Below are positions 18,188-32,409 of a stretch of 64,000 bases of DNA, piece by piece. The notes under the pieces are model-generated. The model was given only the letters and a program-made list of their open reading frames with translations, made no database searches and was not told the origin of the DNA. Origin of the DNA: Erpobdella octoculata (Eukaryota > Annelida > Clitellata > Hirudinida > Erpobdellidae); contig OZ022247.1 in NCBI GenBank assembly GCA_963978895.1, forward strand, positions 24,770,780-24,834,779, given 5' to 3'. How positions within the stretch are numbered: position 1 is the stretch's first letter; the number at the start of each line of letters is the position of its first letter. A program made the translations under genes and the position numbers.

Positions 18188-21100
18188 ATGGGAAACGACC
18201 AGAGCACTCGGAAAAAGAAAAGTAAAATTGTGACGGAGGAGGAAAGGTTGAAGGAACTCAGTGGTATAACCATCGACGTAAACGTTCGTCCGCCCAATTT
18301 TTCAAGCTCAAAAAAATCTAAGAAAAAGAAAGAAAAGGAGAAGAGAATTAAAAGAGTTGAATATTTCGATTGCCGGAATGATCAAAAATCAAATTTTTCT
18401 CGTGTCGATCCTGTTGACAAAAAATTAAAAATTGACGCTACAAAAGAGGAAACCTGTTTAGAAAAATCTTTAAAAACACTTGACCGAGAGCTGAAGAATG
18501 TTTCCGTTGCACAGAATGGAATGAATTTCTGCTCTGTTAAGCCGACTCTCTTACAACAAGCGAGACTAGCTGGAGCGACTGAAGCGGGTATCAATTCCAA
18601 TCTAACAGAATCTCACAATGCTGGTTCTAATCAATTTCAGTCCCCGTTATCTGCTTCTTATGGTTCTGAGGTACTAACTAAAAATCTTAGTGTAAATGTG
18701 GACAAGGATGAAACTGATGACGCTAGCGGTGATGATATTCGATATTATCCACGTTATATGGGTTGTGAAATTAGTGTGGAAGCTGATGATGCTATACGAC
18801 GTGAATGTGACATAAACAATATAAATTTAGAAAAAGATTTGTCGACGCCTCTAGAAATCAAAAACGAAAACGCGTCCTTGCCGTCTGCTAAAGATGGCGA
18901 CATCTCGGCGCACGATAATCGGCGTGTTGGTACTGTTTGCTGCAAGACCGGCAAAACGTCGGACAGATTTGAAATAAAAAATGCTTTGACGGAGGCTTTT
19001 GATGACAATTATTCAGAACAGAAAGCAACTCATCTTAATTCGCAACCATCGTCTAACTACGGCGACAATCCAGTTAGAGTTAGAGAAGAAAAGATGGACG
19101 TAAGAATGAGACTGCCGACTGCCACACGCAATGCTGTCTCGTGCTATGAATTCGGTGAACTGTCGAAAACTTCCTGCAAAGGAGTAATTGACGGTGCAAA
19201 CATAAAAACTAGTCTCAAATCTGTTCTGCCAGCAGCATCCAGGAGTCAACGAAACCTAATCATTGCTAAAACGTTGCAAAGTTTGAAGCAATTGCATTTT
19301 TATTTTGACTTTTAAGAGTTAAGCAAATATGCTATTCGTGATATTTTTACTCTTTTTGTTAGAGTATAATTTTTTTCAAACATTTAATCGTTTAAAAAAA
19401 CTAATGTTTTAGAAAAATCTATGCAACTTCAGTTTTATACGCAGCTTTCATCTCCAATTTAATAAATTAAACTGAATTATTCTCTAAATTGAAAGAACTA
19501 TAAGACTGTCAATTTGTACCTATCTGCTTTTAAATAGTTTGCAGTTATTAGTAAATTTCAGATGTAATTTTTACTCAGGTCTTCGTGTTACAACTCTGGA
19601 CTCAAAGCTTTTTCTCCCAGATTCTCTAGAAATAGGAATGGGAAAGTCAATGGATCTTTTTAATTGTGGTAAAATTCCAGAGTTTCTATGCAGACCGGGA
19701 ACAATGATAAATCTTTTCGGAAGACAAGGGTTGAGTGGATCAGATGTTGTTTCTGTAATAGGTAAATCTCTAAGTTGATTTTGTCGTATAATATTCAAGA
19801 GTTATCATTCATTCTATGCTTCAATTTTTATGGTTTAAAAAAATCAATATTATTTCTGGTATTATACAATTAAAAATTGAAACAAAAACTATAACTGTAG
19901 CTAAATGACTACAGTTATAACCTGAGTTTTATAGCAGCGTTTTATAATTTACTAACTTTGGCAGGTTTGAAACTTGTGGAGAACAGAAAGATAGCCTGCT
20001 TGACAACTGATTGTTCTAGTTGTAATAACGAAAGAGATTTAGTAAGATCTCTACTGAAGACTTTCAAAATGAACTTTGACCCGTTGCCTGATCATCTACT
20101 GGGGCCTACTAGCTGTGTCAGTTGGCCAGGCGAGGTGCTCGGTTGGCTGGGAAATTACATCAACTTCCACGGTCAGTTACAGCATCTTGTTTTGCTTTTT
20201 GACGGAGTGAATGTCAGTACCGAAGCGGGTAGGCTTTTTGTCAACTCGTTTCTGGATCCGCTTCTCAAGAGCTGTATCAGGTGTTTGAGCATTCTGCTCT
20301 ACTCGAGCGAGAAAGTTTTCGAAACAGCTGAAAACTTACTCGAGGTAGTTGAATGTCGTGGTTATGAAGATGTCACGAAAGATCAGCACATCGACGCCAA
20401 TGTTATCAATAAACAAACGAACCAAGTTACTTTTGTTGACGGTGTCGACACGATCCCTGATGGTTGTGGGTTGAGCGATTTTGATAACTCTGAAAATAAT
20501 GCTTCTGCGCGTGGTTTCATTTGCAAGTATAAATTCCCGCATCAACGAATTCTTGCGTTCCGCCTTCCGAACTTCCATTCGTTTACTCCTGAATTAATAA
20601 GAAGTTTCGTAGGCACCAGGTGCGTCTTGGATGCCAAAAGCGTTCAGATACTAGCAGATGCTGCCAGCACCTTGAGAATGATGCCAACAGCCGCTAAAAT
20701 TATGGCAAGAACGGCTAATACAAAGCCGAAATCTTTCAAGCAGCTTTTGAAAGGCGTTGGATCGCACTCCCATCCGTGCTTGATTCTTTTGGAGAATGAA
20801 CTGGCTACTGAGGAAAAAAAGAAATTTGAAAATACAAGTAGACTTCGGATAAAAGTCACTGATCACCAAGGTGTTAAAGGTGCTTTGTCAAACATTGAAA
20901 TGAAAGCTCACGCTTGGGGAGATGAGGAAGAGCCGTTCAGGGCAGAGAAACTGTCAGCCAGCGTGATTTTAACCGCTTTGGAAGTGATGGACGATGGTTA
21001 TCAGACCATGACTGACGTTCTGTGGCTAATGTCAGAATTCAAATCAGGCTTTGACGTGGAGTCGGCGACTTGCTGTCTAATTGCTAATAAAGCACAGAAC

Positions 21101-24100
21101 GCTTACGACGACGCCGGTGGTGGTCACCACGGTAGTCGCGGTGGTCGTGTGGGCAGTTCTAGCAGTGGCTGTGGTGATGTGGACATGAAAAAACAAACTG
21201 AAATGTCAAAAGAATTACAAGAGTGGAGACTCAGAGTGTCGTGTGCCATCAAGAAACTCGAAGGACTTGGTATGCTTCATAAGATCAGACAGCCGGTCAC
21301 ATTTCCTTCTTTCTTGTGCTCCAGAAAAACCTCTCTCGTTGAACCTCTCGTTCCTAGAAGATATCAACTTCCTCTGAAGAATAGACTCAGTCATGGATTT
21401 GACTTTGATCTAAACCAAGGAGTCGTAGAGAAAGCCACCTCTCGGTTCAGAATCCCGCAACTTGTTCTTTCGATTGCCAAGCATTTGAGACCCGAGTACT
21501 TTGGCCAACCGAAGCTGGTACTCCACAGCTATCTTGCTAATAAACTGATTTCTTCGTACCAATCCTACTACAACGGCGATTCGTTTGTAAATGCAAGAAA
21601 AGAAATTGATCTATGTCTTCCAGATTTGGTCGCAACGCTGGGACGCAACTTCTTTACCGATCTTGATTTCGATCTTTTAAAAAACACCCAAGAAATCAAA
21701 ACTAGCCATCCGTTGTTGGCCGCTTGTCAATGTTTGGCTACACTCCCTGGCGCCATTTTCCTGACCCAAGTTCTACCGCTGTCCGCCTACAAAGCTGTTT
21801 TCAGAGGTCTGTCCGACCTGGCCAGGCATAACAAGAGTGATAATGACACAAGAGATGCTTCCCTTGAGTGCCGGGCCTTACTCAGTATCGTTCTAAGACT
21901 AAACATGGCTGTTAAGGACCGGGCTGCTTCACTTGGCGACAACGATGGCGACGTGGAAGCGTCAACCCAAACTGCTGTGAAGCCGTCTGAATGCCGCAGC
22001 TCCAAAGGAATAATTGCCGTTGGCAGCGTCGACAGTGGCATTGCGGCGAATTATACGGACGTCGCTGCAAAGCGATTCGACAACCCAGGAAATCTTTTCA
22101 ATTTTCAATCATGTCTCAACGGTGAAGGATCAGAAAAAGCTGCTGGATGTGATGATGATGTAAATAATAAGAAAGAAGATGTAGCCGAGATGATTACTAG
22201 AATCAGATTCCTTCTTTTTCAGGTGATTATTTCTAGTTATTTATAAATGTTTATTAATTTTTATTAATCAAATGTTTTGTATGAAAATGAATCTATCATA
22301 TCTTATCACTTGATTCAAAGTAAACAGTTGTTTTTTAATGGAATGGATAAATAAAAAAAACCTATTTAATGGTATAACATTAATTCAGAACATTCCGACA
22401 TTGTCGTATTTTCAATCGAGCAGCCAATGTAATAATATGCAATCAACGCAATGTGAATAATATTAGCCTATATCGTTTCAAACATACCTATATTTAGATC
22501 AACAAAGTGGACAGAGCTTATTTCTATTACGTCATGGGATTGAACGTGTGGCCAGTTGATAGGGAGCAGTCAGCCATGCTGATGAGAAAATCCCTTGAGA
22601 TGCACAAGGAAATCAGTTGTGAATATGGTACGAAGTGTATGTGTCACTATGCGTGTGCGTGTGTGTAGTATGCATGTGTAGTAAAATAATATAATTGTTT
22701 GTTTATTATATTAAATAGATTAAATGATGGTATTAATTTGATTTATATAAATATTACTTAAAGTTAAAATCTGTAGGTATAGGTCCGCAATAGATACGGT
22801 GATTACTTTGTCGTTTTAATGAGGTTGTATTATGTTTCCATGAATGTACATCCATCTCAGGCTTAAATAGATGTATTTTATTATGAAAGTATAATAAATA
22901 AACTAATTAACAAGTTTTTTCTGATATCGCGCTTCTTCAACAGTGGACAGTATTCTGCCGAACTTTGGTCATGCCTGCACCCTGATAGCCAGTGAGACTT
23001 ACTCGTGGATGCTTTCGGCTACTGATAAGATCCAGGCAGCCAGGCATGTCTACAACATGGCCGATTCTTTCTTTGCCTCTTCCTCGTCTTCCTCGGCGTC
23101 GTCGCCTTTGTCTTTGTCGTCATCGACTGCCACTGCTGCCGTTGCCGCTACTTCAAGACCGGCGTCGTCGTCGTCTTCTTCGTACTATTCTCCCCTTTCC
23201 TACCGAGAATTTCCCACCGCGTCTTCCTTATCGCCCTGTGAAAGTGTTAGCAGAAATTACCACGATGATGAGGAAGATGGTTTCACTGAAGAAGGATCTG
23301 TTCACAGACACGGCTCCACTGTAGTAATGAACGATAGAGGAAAAGATTATGCTTCTGCCATTCCAAGAAAAACGAGCAAATTATCTCTGCACCTAAGTTC
23401 GGAAAATCAAAGGAGCGAGTCAACTAGTACTGCTAATTATCACCCATTCACAATTTTCACTCACTACTCTAGCATTTCAAACCAGTCTGTGGCCGGAACT
23501 CTTGCCCATGGTTACACCTCGAACTCATACGACATTAGAGAATCTACTGTAGCTAATATGACTAATCACCCCATCAAGCTCAGGGGCTGGGACTGCCGCA
23601 GAAAAATATGGGGCGAACTGGGTCTTTTGGCGAGAGCAAGAGAGGCGGCTATTAGTGGGGTGGAGCTGTGCAGGGCTTGGTGGGGGAACGATCACCCTGC
23701 TACTTCAGCAGCACTTATGGGACTTTGTCAGGAAGCTGAGAGGTCAGGACGCATACAAGAAGCAGTGGACGCTTGCGTTAGAGCCCTGGTTATTAGACTT
23801 AAGGTCGGTTTAATATTTTTATATTTTAAATAGTTTTATTTTATAAGTTTATCTTTCCAGGTTTAAAACCTTTTTAACCATCAGGTTTACATAATTCTAA
23901 TCACTTTGAATTAATATATTTGAAGTTCTTCGGTGAAAGAGATCTGAAGTCGATTGAATCGTGTACGGTTCTCAGTAGACTGCTGCTCAAATGCTCCATG
24001 CTCGAAGAAAGTCTCGAATTGGCTGGAAGAGCGCGGAATATGGTGGCAAACTTGACGACTCCATCGCGTGAAGAACATGCCGCAGCCGTTGAAAAAATCA

Positions 24101-24765
24101 TCGAAGCAGTTAGAAGAAAGAAAGCTATAAAGATGAAAAGAGAAGTTAATAAAATATTTTTGAATAGATGGAGCGGTAGTGGGAGTGTTGTAGGAAGATG
24201 TTATGTATCTAACACGACACCTGGATGGGTGGGGAAGTGGAGTAAGCGTTATTTTGTGTCGTGTGTATGCCTAGTGGTTTTTGTGTACTTGAGGCGGATG
24301 TAAAACGAACAAGGCATCTGAGAGGCTGAATTAATCGCTATGAAGAAGAGTTTCGGTTGTTTATAATAATACTGATCGTTGTCATGATTCGAGGAAATGA
24401 TGCTGATGATGATGAATGATGAATATTAGGCTGATGATGATGATACTGATGATGATGTCATAAAAACGTCTTTCTTGCTAATTTTCACGTATTCTAATTT
24501 ATTTCTATAATTTATTCACCAGTCGGCAGCGAGCAATGCGAGCAAATCGGTCACCTTCCCCGAAGAAATCTGCTCGGACATCGTCGACAGAAAACATAGC
24601 GGCGGCGACGACGGCAAAAACGCCGGAGAATCGCCGGCGACAGTGGCGGCAGCGGTCGGACTGATTGCTTTGTTACCCTGCACACCTCGAGTCTGCAAGT
24701 TTGACCCTGAACTTGCTCAGACTTTCCACAGGTGCATGGCTCTGCCGAAAGCTTTAGCAGCTTGA
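18188..24765 (+). CDS. large protein with degenerate P-loop NTPase features and TPR-like C-terminus
   Basis: I cannot name this gene. Exons 18188-19280, 19579-19761, 19965-22222, 22498-22627, 22944-23803, then from 23926 (donor uncertain) and a last exon from about 24524 to the stop at 24765. The first five keep frame for 1508 codons, and the whole is about 1,650 aa. The start MGNDQSTRKKKSK has Gly2 and a basic cluster, compatible with N-myristoylation. The first 360 residues are polar. Then LFGRQGLSGSD stands where a Walker A loop would be (no GKS/T), and LQHLVLLFDGVN looks like a Walker B strand, so a STAND-like, possibly inactive NTPase is inferred. Downstream is an alpha-helical region, and near the C-terminus GVELCRAWWGNDHPATSAA then GRIQEAVDACVRALVIRLK resembles kinesin-light-chain/NPHP3-type TPRs. 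NPHP3 or a TTC-family relative is the best guess only. A Ser-rich tract (about 23072-23190) interrupts exon 5. Confidence 0.75.
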
Positions 24766-27157
24766 TTATTCTCAGTTTTTTGATGAGCGCGTGAACTTCT
24801 GCGACAGACAGACTGACTGACTGACTGGCCTCCGATATGACAGTGACTTAATTTGTGTGACATATTTACCTCATTTATGACAGGGTGTGTGTCTGACCTT
24901 ATTTGTGTGACAGCCTGAAGTCACGCTAACCTGAGAATAATTTTTTCGATGAAAGCTAAAGAAAGTTTTGAATCAGTCTTACTTAATATCATTGATATCC
25001 TTTCTCTCTTTATATAATTTTATTTTCAATTTAAAAATTAGAATTTACTTCATTGCTTTTATCAGTTTACAGTTTTAATGTTCAAATTCATATTTGTTTG
25101 TTTGTTCTAAGGATCTTAGTTACCTAAATACTACATTTGAATCGATTTCGTTACTTCTTACTATAAGTATACGATGACTAATATTATCGTCATCTGCGTC
25201 ATCATCGTCCATAACTATCATCATTATCATCAAATGACGTTATTCTTCCTTGTTTTTGCGTCACAGTTTGTTGTTATTGTTCGAATCTTTTGTTCGCTCT
25301 TTCGTTTCTAATCGTTTGTCATTTTCATGTTGTTGACACTGTCTATGACGAGAACCATGATAACTATGTATGTATGAATGAATGAATGAATGAATGAATG
25401 AATGAATGAATGAATGAATGAATGAATGAATGAATGAATGAATGAATGAATGAATGAATGAATGAATGAATGAATGAATGAATGAATGAATGGATGGATG
25501 GATGGATGAATGATTGAATGAATGAATGAATGAACGAACGTACTGGTGAGCGAGTGAGTAAATGAATGAGTGAATGAATGAATGAATGAATGAATTAATT
25601 AATTAATTATAAAATGTTATTGTTATGACACCAGTTTCATAAAAATTATTATTATTATTATATTATTGTAGTGGGAGAAGTTTTGAGTTCGAAACTTCTC
25701 AACTTGTTTGTTTGCCGTCTTATTAGTATCATTTCATGATTGGCCGTTTTGTGTTTCATCATGGCCATCTTTCATTCATTTTGTTGTCCGCTTTCGATTT
25801 TTACGCATGTTGTACTTATTTCTTTCTAATTTCAGTCCTCGGTAATTAGGGAAAGAAGAGGGTGGGAAACAAAGATAGGGATGGGAAGGAAAGATGAGGA
25901 TGCACGTCAAGCAAGAAAGAATAAGTGCATGAGAGGGTGAGATAATTAACTCGATATGGGGTCTGTGGGGACAAGATATCTTGCAGCTCTTAAGATGAGT
26001 GATATAAATAAACTTCAATTTGAAGTTTTTAAGGTTTAATTGTATTGAGTAATTTTTGCATTCGACAGCAACTGAAGTAGAATTTGATTTTCTCTTCGCA
26101 ACTTCAAAAAATTATAAATTTTTAAATTTCATAGCTGTATAATTTTGGTCGCAACGTTTATTCGCATCTCTCAAAACAAGCAAATATAATTTTATATAGA
26201 TTAATAGCTAAATAGTATTCGGTTGAATCTTTGTTAGTTGTTTTGTTGTTCCCTATGGGGAATCGAAGAAGGACACGACTAAAGAAGACAACCAGAGAAT
26301 GAGTATTTAAAAGTTATCAAAATCGTCTCGGATGTATGACAGTGGAGCGGGTTGGTAGAGCGCTGATGAGTTGGTCAAGTTTTTGTTTTATTTTTAAAAT
26401 TTATTTATCTCTTATGAAAAGTTTAATATATTTTTTTTCAGTTAAAATAATGATAACAATAAAACATTACCTGTCTGAAAAACCAATCTGAGCTGATCAA
26501 TAAAAATATTTACATGCACCGCGTCTGTCAGCTCGGCCGCTCTACGTACGTACGGTCGGCAACACTTGCTTGCTCTTCGGTTTGTTATCAAGTATTATAT
26601 AAGTGCTTATGTATGTATACATACACAATAAGAATATATAAGAGAGATTAGGACTCTGAAACCTGTTAATTGGTTTTGTAGGTCGGGTCGTCTACTACGT
26701 CTGTCTTAACTAACTTAACTTAACTTAACTTAACTCTTAACTTGCTTCTTTTTACAAGTTAACGAGGTTAGTCACGGTTAGTGGTTAGTTAATGGTGGGT
26801 TGGTTAGTTAGTTAATTAGTTAGTTAGTAGTTAGTTAATTAGTTAGTTGGTTAGTTAGTTAGCTTGTTAGTTTGTTAGTTAGTTCACAGTTTTTAGTGTC
26901 GTGTAGTTTGTGGTTAATAACCCGAGAAAGAAATTATTAAATAGCTTGAAATAGGCTTTACTTTTTAATGTAAAGTAAAGGAAAGCCTTCTGTCACCCGC
27001 TACTCCGAGAATAGCTACTCGGAGAGTAGTGCTTACTCTCTCTTTGTGCATACGATCCCAGTAAACTAGCAAGTAGCTTTAATTAATTAAGCGAAACATA
27101 ACTATTACATAACGACGGTGTTTATTATTTTGTAGTTAAACGAATTGAGCTCGAAAA
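24766..27157. other. intergenic, repeat-rich
   Basis: Spacer holding a (GAAT)n array and degenerate TTAG/TTAAC repeats (26700-26885). A short GC-richer patch sits near 26520-26580. No gene or RNA gene is supported. A tRNA-like A-box string near 26350 lacks a B box and is not called. Confidence 0.55.
25374..25600. repeat. (GAAT)n tetranucleotide microsatellite
   Basis: About 30 near-perfect gaat units to 25490, followed by ggat and mixed gagt/gaat variants to about 25600. Confidence 0.96.
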
Positions 27158-30100
27158 ATGATTTTCCTGGGTTCTCAATTCCCTGACTTCACAGCCGTCA
27201 CAACACAGGGAACTATAAAGTTTTACGATTGGCTCGGGAAGGAGTTAGTAGTCTTACTTTACAATTAATTAACTTTAACTTTAAATTTCCTTTATTGCAG
27301 CCAAAAAGCTGGATTAGACGATGGCTTATAAAAAACTGTATATATTTTATTTGTAAGTAGTGTTAATAATAAATAAGTTTGCAGTTTTCAAATAATTTGT
27401 TAATATAAACTCTTCATTACTATATTTTAAACTTTCTTGTACTCTTTATTTATTGGTTACTAAATCTTGTTTTAGTAATCTCCTATGTCCCAGTATAGCC
27501 CCTGTCTTCTTAGTAAGCCTTAGTTGATAAAGATAGAAAACAACTTCTAGTGTTGAATGTTTTGAAGATACAAACCGTGGTCGCTTGTGTAAACATTTCC
27601 TTAATCTCCATCCTACTTCCTTTTGGTTGATGCAGCAGGGTTACATGTAAATTATTTATTTCGGACTATTTGGTATAAATAGGAAATAGCTCGGTATGTT
27701 TTACTCGAAGATAACTCTTGTTACTTTCATTGTTCTAGAATCAAACAACTACTTCCATTTCTAAACTACCATCTACATTGCTACTTCTTGTTTTTTCTCT
27801 TATTTATTCCTGCGTAGGATTTTTTAAGTTCCTGAATCTATTCTAACTTAAAGTCTTCAACTCTCAACTCTACTGTTAGGCAACATACTCTAATGCCTTG
27901 TATGTTGCATCGCATTATTATTTTCTAAAATGTTTCTTTTTTAGTCAAATAACATAACACTGGCTTTCTATTGAGTAGGTAAAGAGTAATTTTTTAAATA
28001 TGTTTATTGGCACTTGAAACAATTAACAGACCGTTTTCAGGCTTCAGTAAAAATGACTATTTTATTTGTTACCATTTATTGAACTTTCCATCTTTTTATT
28101 TGTTCTCAATTTTTTTTTTCAGTTGGGGTATCTTGTTTTCCCACCCGAGAGATTACACCCCGGTGTGCACCACCGAACTGGCCAGAATGGTGGAGCTCTA
28201 CCCTGAATTTGAAAAGAGAAAGGTGAAGGTGATCGCCCTGTCGTGTGACACTATTGAGGACCACATAGGGTGGAGTAATGTGAGAATTTTATTCCTTTTG
28301 TTCTTCCCAACTCTAGTATAAAATTAAATAATAATAATAATGATGATAATAATAATAATAATACAGTTTTATTTAATTTTTAATAAACATGTTTTTACCA
28401 GTATTTTAGAGTAAAAACATAATCCATCAGCTAGCTATGGTTGCAGTAATACTAATTAATGGCTGTGAATTTTTAGAGAGATAAAACTTATCATCGATTC
28501 TTGGTATTCTTTATCGTAGCAAGTCATCGACTCTGTCGGCCTTTGTAGTCGTAGACTGTTTTTATTATTTTTAAATATTAGAAGAAGCATTCTTTACCTT
28601 ATTTGTCCTCCATTTTGTATGACCTTTGATTGAGTTCTTGTATTCGATAGAAAAGATTAAAAATTTCTCAGCCACTTGATTGCATTCATTAGCTTTCAAC
28701 TTTAAATCATCATCATCATCGTCGTCGTAATAAATTACATACATGTATGCAAATTGTTTGTTGACTGATGAATTTGAGATGGCAAACATCTTGTTAGTTG
28801 CAGTATTATATCTTCTGGTGAATCTTCCTTTGAAACAATTCACTTATGGTACAATAACAACATCCTTTATTGCGTATAAAGCGTATTTTAATTTTGTCGT
28901 GTTATGTATATTATTTGTAATTATGTATATTATTTGTAATTATGTATATTATTTGTAATTATGTATATTATTTGTAATTATTAATTGGTTGTTAGGACTG
29001 ACAAAGTTATTGTCAGAGAGTTAATTCATGTAAGCGCTTCTTAATTGTTTAATCACGATTTGTTAATTGACTTTAAAAAATAGTTTATGTAATGATTACA
29101 TTAATTGAAGAGTTTTACTGAAAACCTTATTTCATTTATGTTGAACCAAAGTAATTGTTTAGTTTTTATATCAATTACATAATTTCTTGTAGAAAAATTC
29201 CGAATCATTTACATTTTATTGAGTAGTAGTAATCTTACAATCTCAACTCTTACAGGACATCTTGCATTACTGCAACAAGCCCGGACCTATTCCGTACCCG
29301 ATCATAGATGACAAGAAGAGGGTTCTTGCCCGAAAGTTTGGAATGCTCGATGCTGATGAGAAGGATGAAGAGGGAATTCCTTTGACTGCCAGAGCTGTCA
29401 GATTTGATTTTTTATTCTTTCTGTTTGCATCTTTTTTTTCTTTTTTTTATTGATAAATGATCTGCTTGGAATTTATTCCTGTGTTGTCCTCTTTCTTTCT
29501 TTCTCTCTCTCTCTTTATTTCTCTCTCTTTCTCTCTTTCTTTCTCTCTCTCTCTATTTTTTGTTTTGGTTGATAAAAATGAGAAATGTTGAGAGTCTTGA
29601 AAAACTTTTAAAATGCTTTTCTTGCGAGATCTCAAGAAGAAGAAGGGTCATCGAGATTTTTTTTTTAGTTTTTTTTACCTTTCCCGGTATAATAAGAATT
29701 GTTTAGAATTAAATTTTTAATTAAAAATTAATCAAATTTGATTTTTCAACTTATTATTGTTGTTTTATGAAAAAACAAAGAGATGAAATGTGAACTTTGT
29801 TGTCATAAAAATGTCAGTAAGATTCTGTTTCAGTTAAATAACATATTTAAAAAATTAAACTATCGCTCAAAGTTCAAAACAAACCTTTCATTATATCAGT
29901 TGTTTCAGACCCGTCACCATTTGTTATTATGCTTTACGAGGGTACGTATGTATATATTGTAGGTTTGAAGGTTAATTGAAATGTTGTCTGGTATGCTTTT
30001 GTATTTCTATTTATATATTTTTTATACTTTTACACATGCGCTTGTGTTCGTAGGTTTTCATCATTGGACCAGACAAGACTATGAAGCTTTCTATCCTCTA

Positions 30101-30922
30101 TCCTGCTACAACAGGAAGAAATTTTGAGTGTGTATAATTTGTCGAATACAATTCTTAAAAATTAATTTATAAATCCATTAATTGTATTTATTTTTTATTT
30201 TATTTTAAATAATTGTTTATATTTATTATAAATTAATTAATAAATCAATTTGTTATTTTCAATCTTTTTATTTTAAACAGTTGTTTATATGTTTTTCATT
30301 GTGTTTTATTTTCTTTTTTCAAAGTGAGATCCTCAGGGTTGTCGATTCTCTCAAGTTGACAGACGTTCAACCTCTTGCCACACCTGTTGATTGGAAGGTA
30401 GGTTATTATTATTGTTGTTATTATTATTTTTATTTTTATTGTTATCTTTGACATTCTCTATGTAAGTAGTATTTGACCTTTTCAGCCACACGGCTCGTTT
30501 TAAGCCAGAGAGGTTTTAATTTTGTGTGAAAATTACGTTTGCTTTCACATTTATTAAATAGAAAGGCAGTAAAGCGGCTATAACGTCTATTCATCGCATT
30601 TCCTCGTATCGCTTCTATGTTGTAATTCGCATCATGTGGTTTCTAAATTCTATTTTATTTTTTTTTAACCTTTCTTGTATTTATCAACAATAACCAAATA
30701 TGGGAATTTGTGAAAATATGATTATAATAATAATTATAAGTATAATTATAATTATAATAATAATTGATGGTTCGATATCATTCTTTAATTTCATAGCCTT
30801 CCAGTTCTTGCATGTTGCAACCCACACTGAGTCAAGAAGATGCACAGACGAGATATCCGGGTTATCAGGTCAAGGATTTGCCATCTGGTAGAAAATATCT
30901 AAGAACCACCACAAAGTACTGA
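27158..30922 (+). CDS. PRDX6: Peroxiredoxin 6 (1-Cys peroxiredoxin), 6 exons, complete
   Basis: Known role: 1-Cys peroxiredoxin reducing H2O2 and phospholipid hydroperoxides. The vertebrate enzyme also has acidic Ca-independent phospholipase A2 and acyltransferase activity. Exons 27158-27243, 28123-28279, 29256-29396, 30054-30127, 30325-30397 and 30797-30922 have GT-AG borders and matching phases, giving 218 aa (human 224). The peroxidatic Cys44 is in RDYTPVCTTELARM, His36 in FSHP, Arg in PLTARA. Further family signatures are IPYPIIDDKKR, KLSILYPATTGRNFD, PVDWK, and the C-terminal VKDLPSGRKYLR. The positions equal to human phospholipase residues His26 and Ser32 are Tyr23 and Asp29: GDSWG reads GKDWG. 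Peroxidase function is therefore expected but the lipase function is not. A possible AATAAA is at 31595. Confidence 0.95.
28904..28980. repeat. 19-bp tandem repeat in PRDX6 intron
   Basis: Four copies of ttatgtatattatttgtaa inside the second PRDX6 intron. Confidence 0.9.
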
Positions 30923-32409
30923 CCAATCAAACAGGAAAGAAGGATAGGACTGATGATCATATCAAACAGTGATCATTTTGACAGTGACTAGGATTATGAA
31001 TATTATGATTATTATTATTGTTATTATTGTTTTATTATCATTTTTTCTACCATTGATGTTAAACTGTGTTATTGAAGGTGATAATCTGTGTCATTGTGAG
31101 AACAAGAAGTTTGAAGATATTTTCTTTCTCTCTCTTCTCTCTATTTTTCTCTCATAATCTCTCTCTTTCTTTCTCTCTCTTTCTTTTTCTCTCATACTCT
31201 CTCTCTCTCGCGTTTTCTTATTATTTGCCTTTAGTGTATCTCCTGTTCATTGTAAGATTGTATTGACACGTGTATTTATTTCCTTCAAACAAAGGCAAAT
31301 ATTCAACAATGTTACCAAGTTTGCTGCCTTATTTTTGTGTTTGTGTATCGTTTTATTGTTATTCATACTTTTATTTTAGGTCATACTTTCAGATTAAAGC
31401 TTTTTGATTGGATTGCAAGGTGTGTTGGGGATGATTGATTACTACACCTCTGCGCGTTGTTTCACATTCACTCTATCATTCTGTTTAACATTATTTCGTG
31501 TTAAGCATTTTGTTGACGACCTAGTTCCATGAAGAGGACCGTTTTGCTCAGGTTTCACGGGGTTATTAGTAAATCCCAGGCGTGTACCTCCTAGAATAAA
31601 GACACTAATGAATACTGCTGCTATTTCTTATTGCTCATCGTCGCTTGAACTACTTAAGTTCTTGTTTGACCTATTTGAATCCCACGTCGTCAGCCACTCC
31701 CATTTCAACTAGTTTTCATTCACAAAGTAGTTGGGTATCAGTGTAGAATGAAAAAATGTAGTGATGTCATGTTAGAACATTTTTTTCTTTGTATGCTATC
31801 GAAAATGCTTGCTTAATCGAACCTAGTGCACCCAATATTATACATATGAAATGTTCGATTCTTAACGTGATTATATCCTGTCATAAAGAACCTTAATTGA
31901 TTATTTTCCACGAGGTTGATTGAAACAGATTTTTATCAGAGGAAACTAATTTTTTGAGCCAATGTTTAGAATTCTGTATAAAATTATTTTGCATGTGATT
32001 AGACTTAAAATCAACGGTAACATAACAGGATGTAGAGTGATGGGGGTCGGTAAAAACCCGAATTTAGTCTAATTAGTAAATTTTTTTCAAAGTTATGGAG
32101 AAGTTGTATTTTAAATTTATTTAGTTTAGAACGCGATTCTTTTCTTCAACTATTTAATGTTAATTCATGTCAAATTCAATATTAAAAAAGTTGTTAAATT
32201 TTTTTTAATACATTTTTGCGAAATAAACTAGAGCAAAAATGACAAAACCCAGCTACGCACACAATATTGACAGAAATAGCTCCGACAAAATACGTACTGA
32301 AATTGTCTCGTGTAAGCCCTCACTGTCGCAAAGGTGCCGCTACATTGACTTGGTGCCAGCGAATCTTTGCCTGTGTAAACGTTCCTTTAGACTTAGCCGA
32401 TTTGGACAT
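30923..32409. other. 3' flank of PRDX6 and intergenic DNA
   Basis: Contains a T/C-rich (CT)n tract around 31115-31210 and an AATAAA at 31595 that may end the PRDX6 transcript. No other gene is seen before the satellite array. Confidence 0.5.

Noticed and set aside
26340..26385. tRNA-like string with an A-box-like tggtagagcgctg
   Set aside because: No B box and no cloverleaf could be traced.
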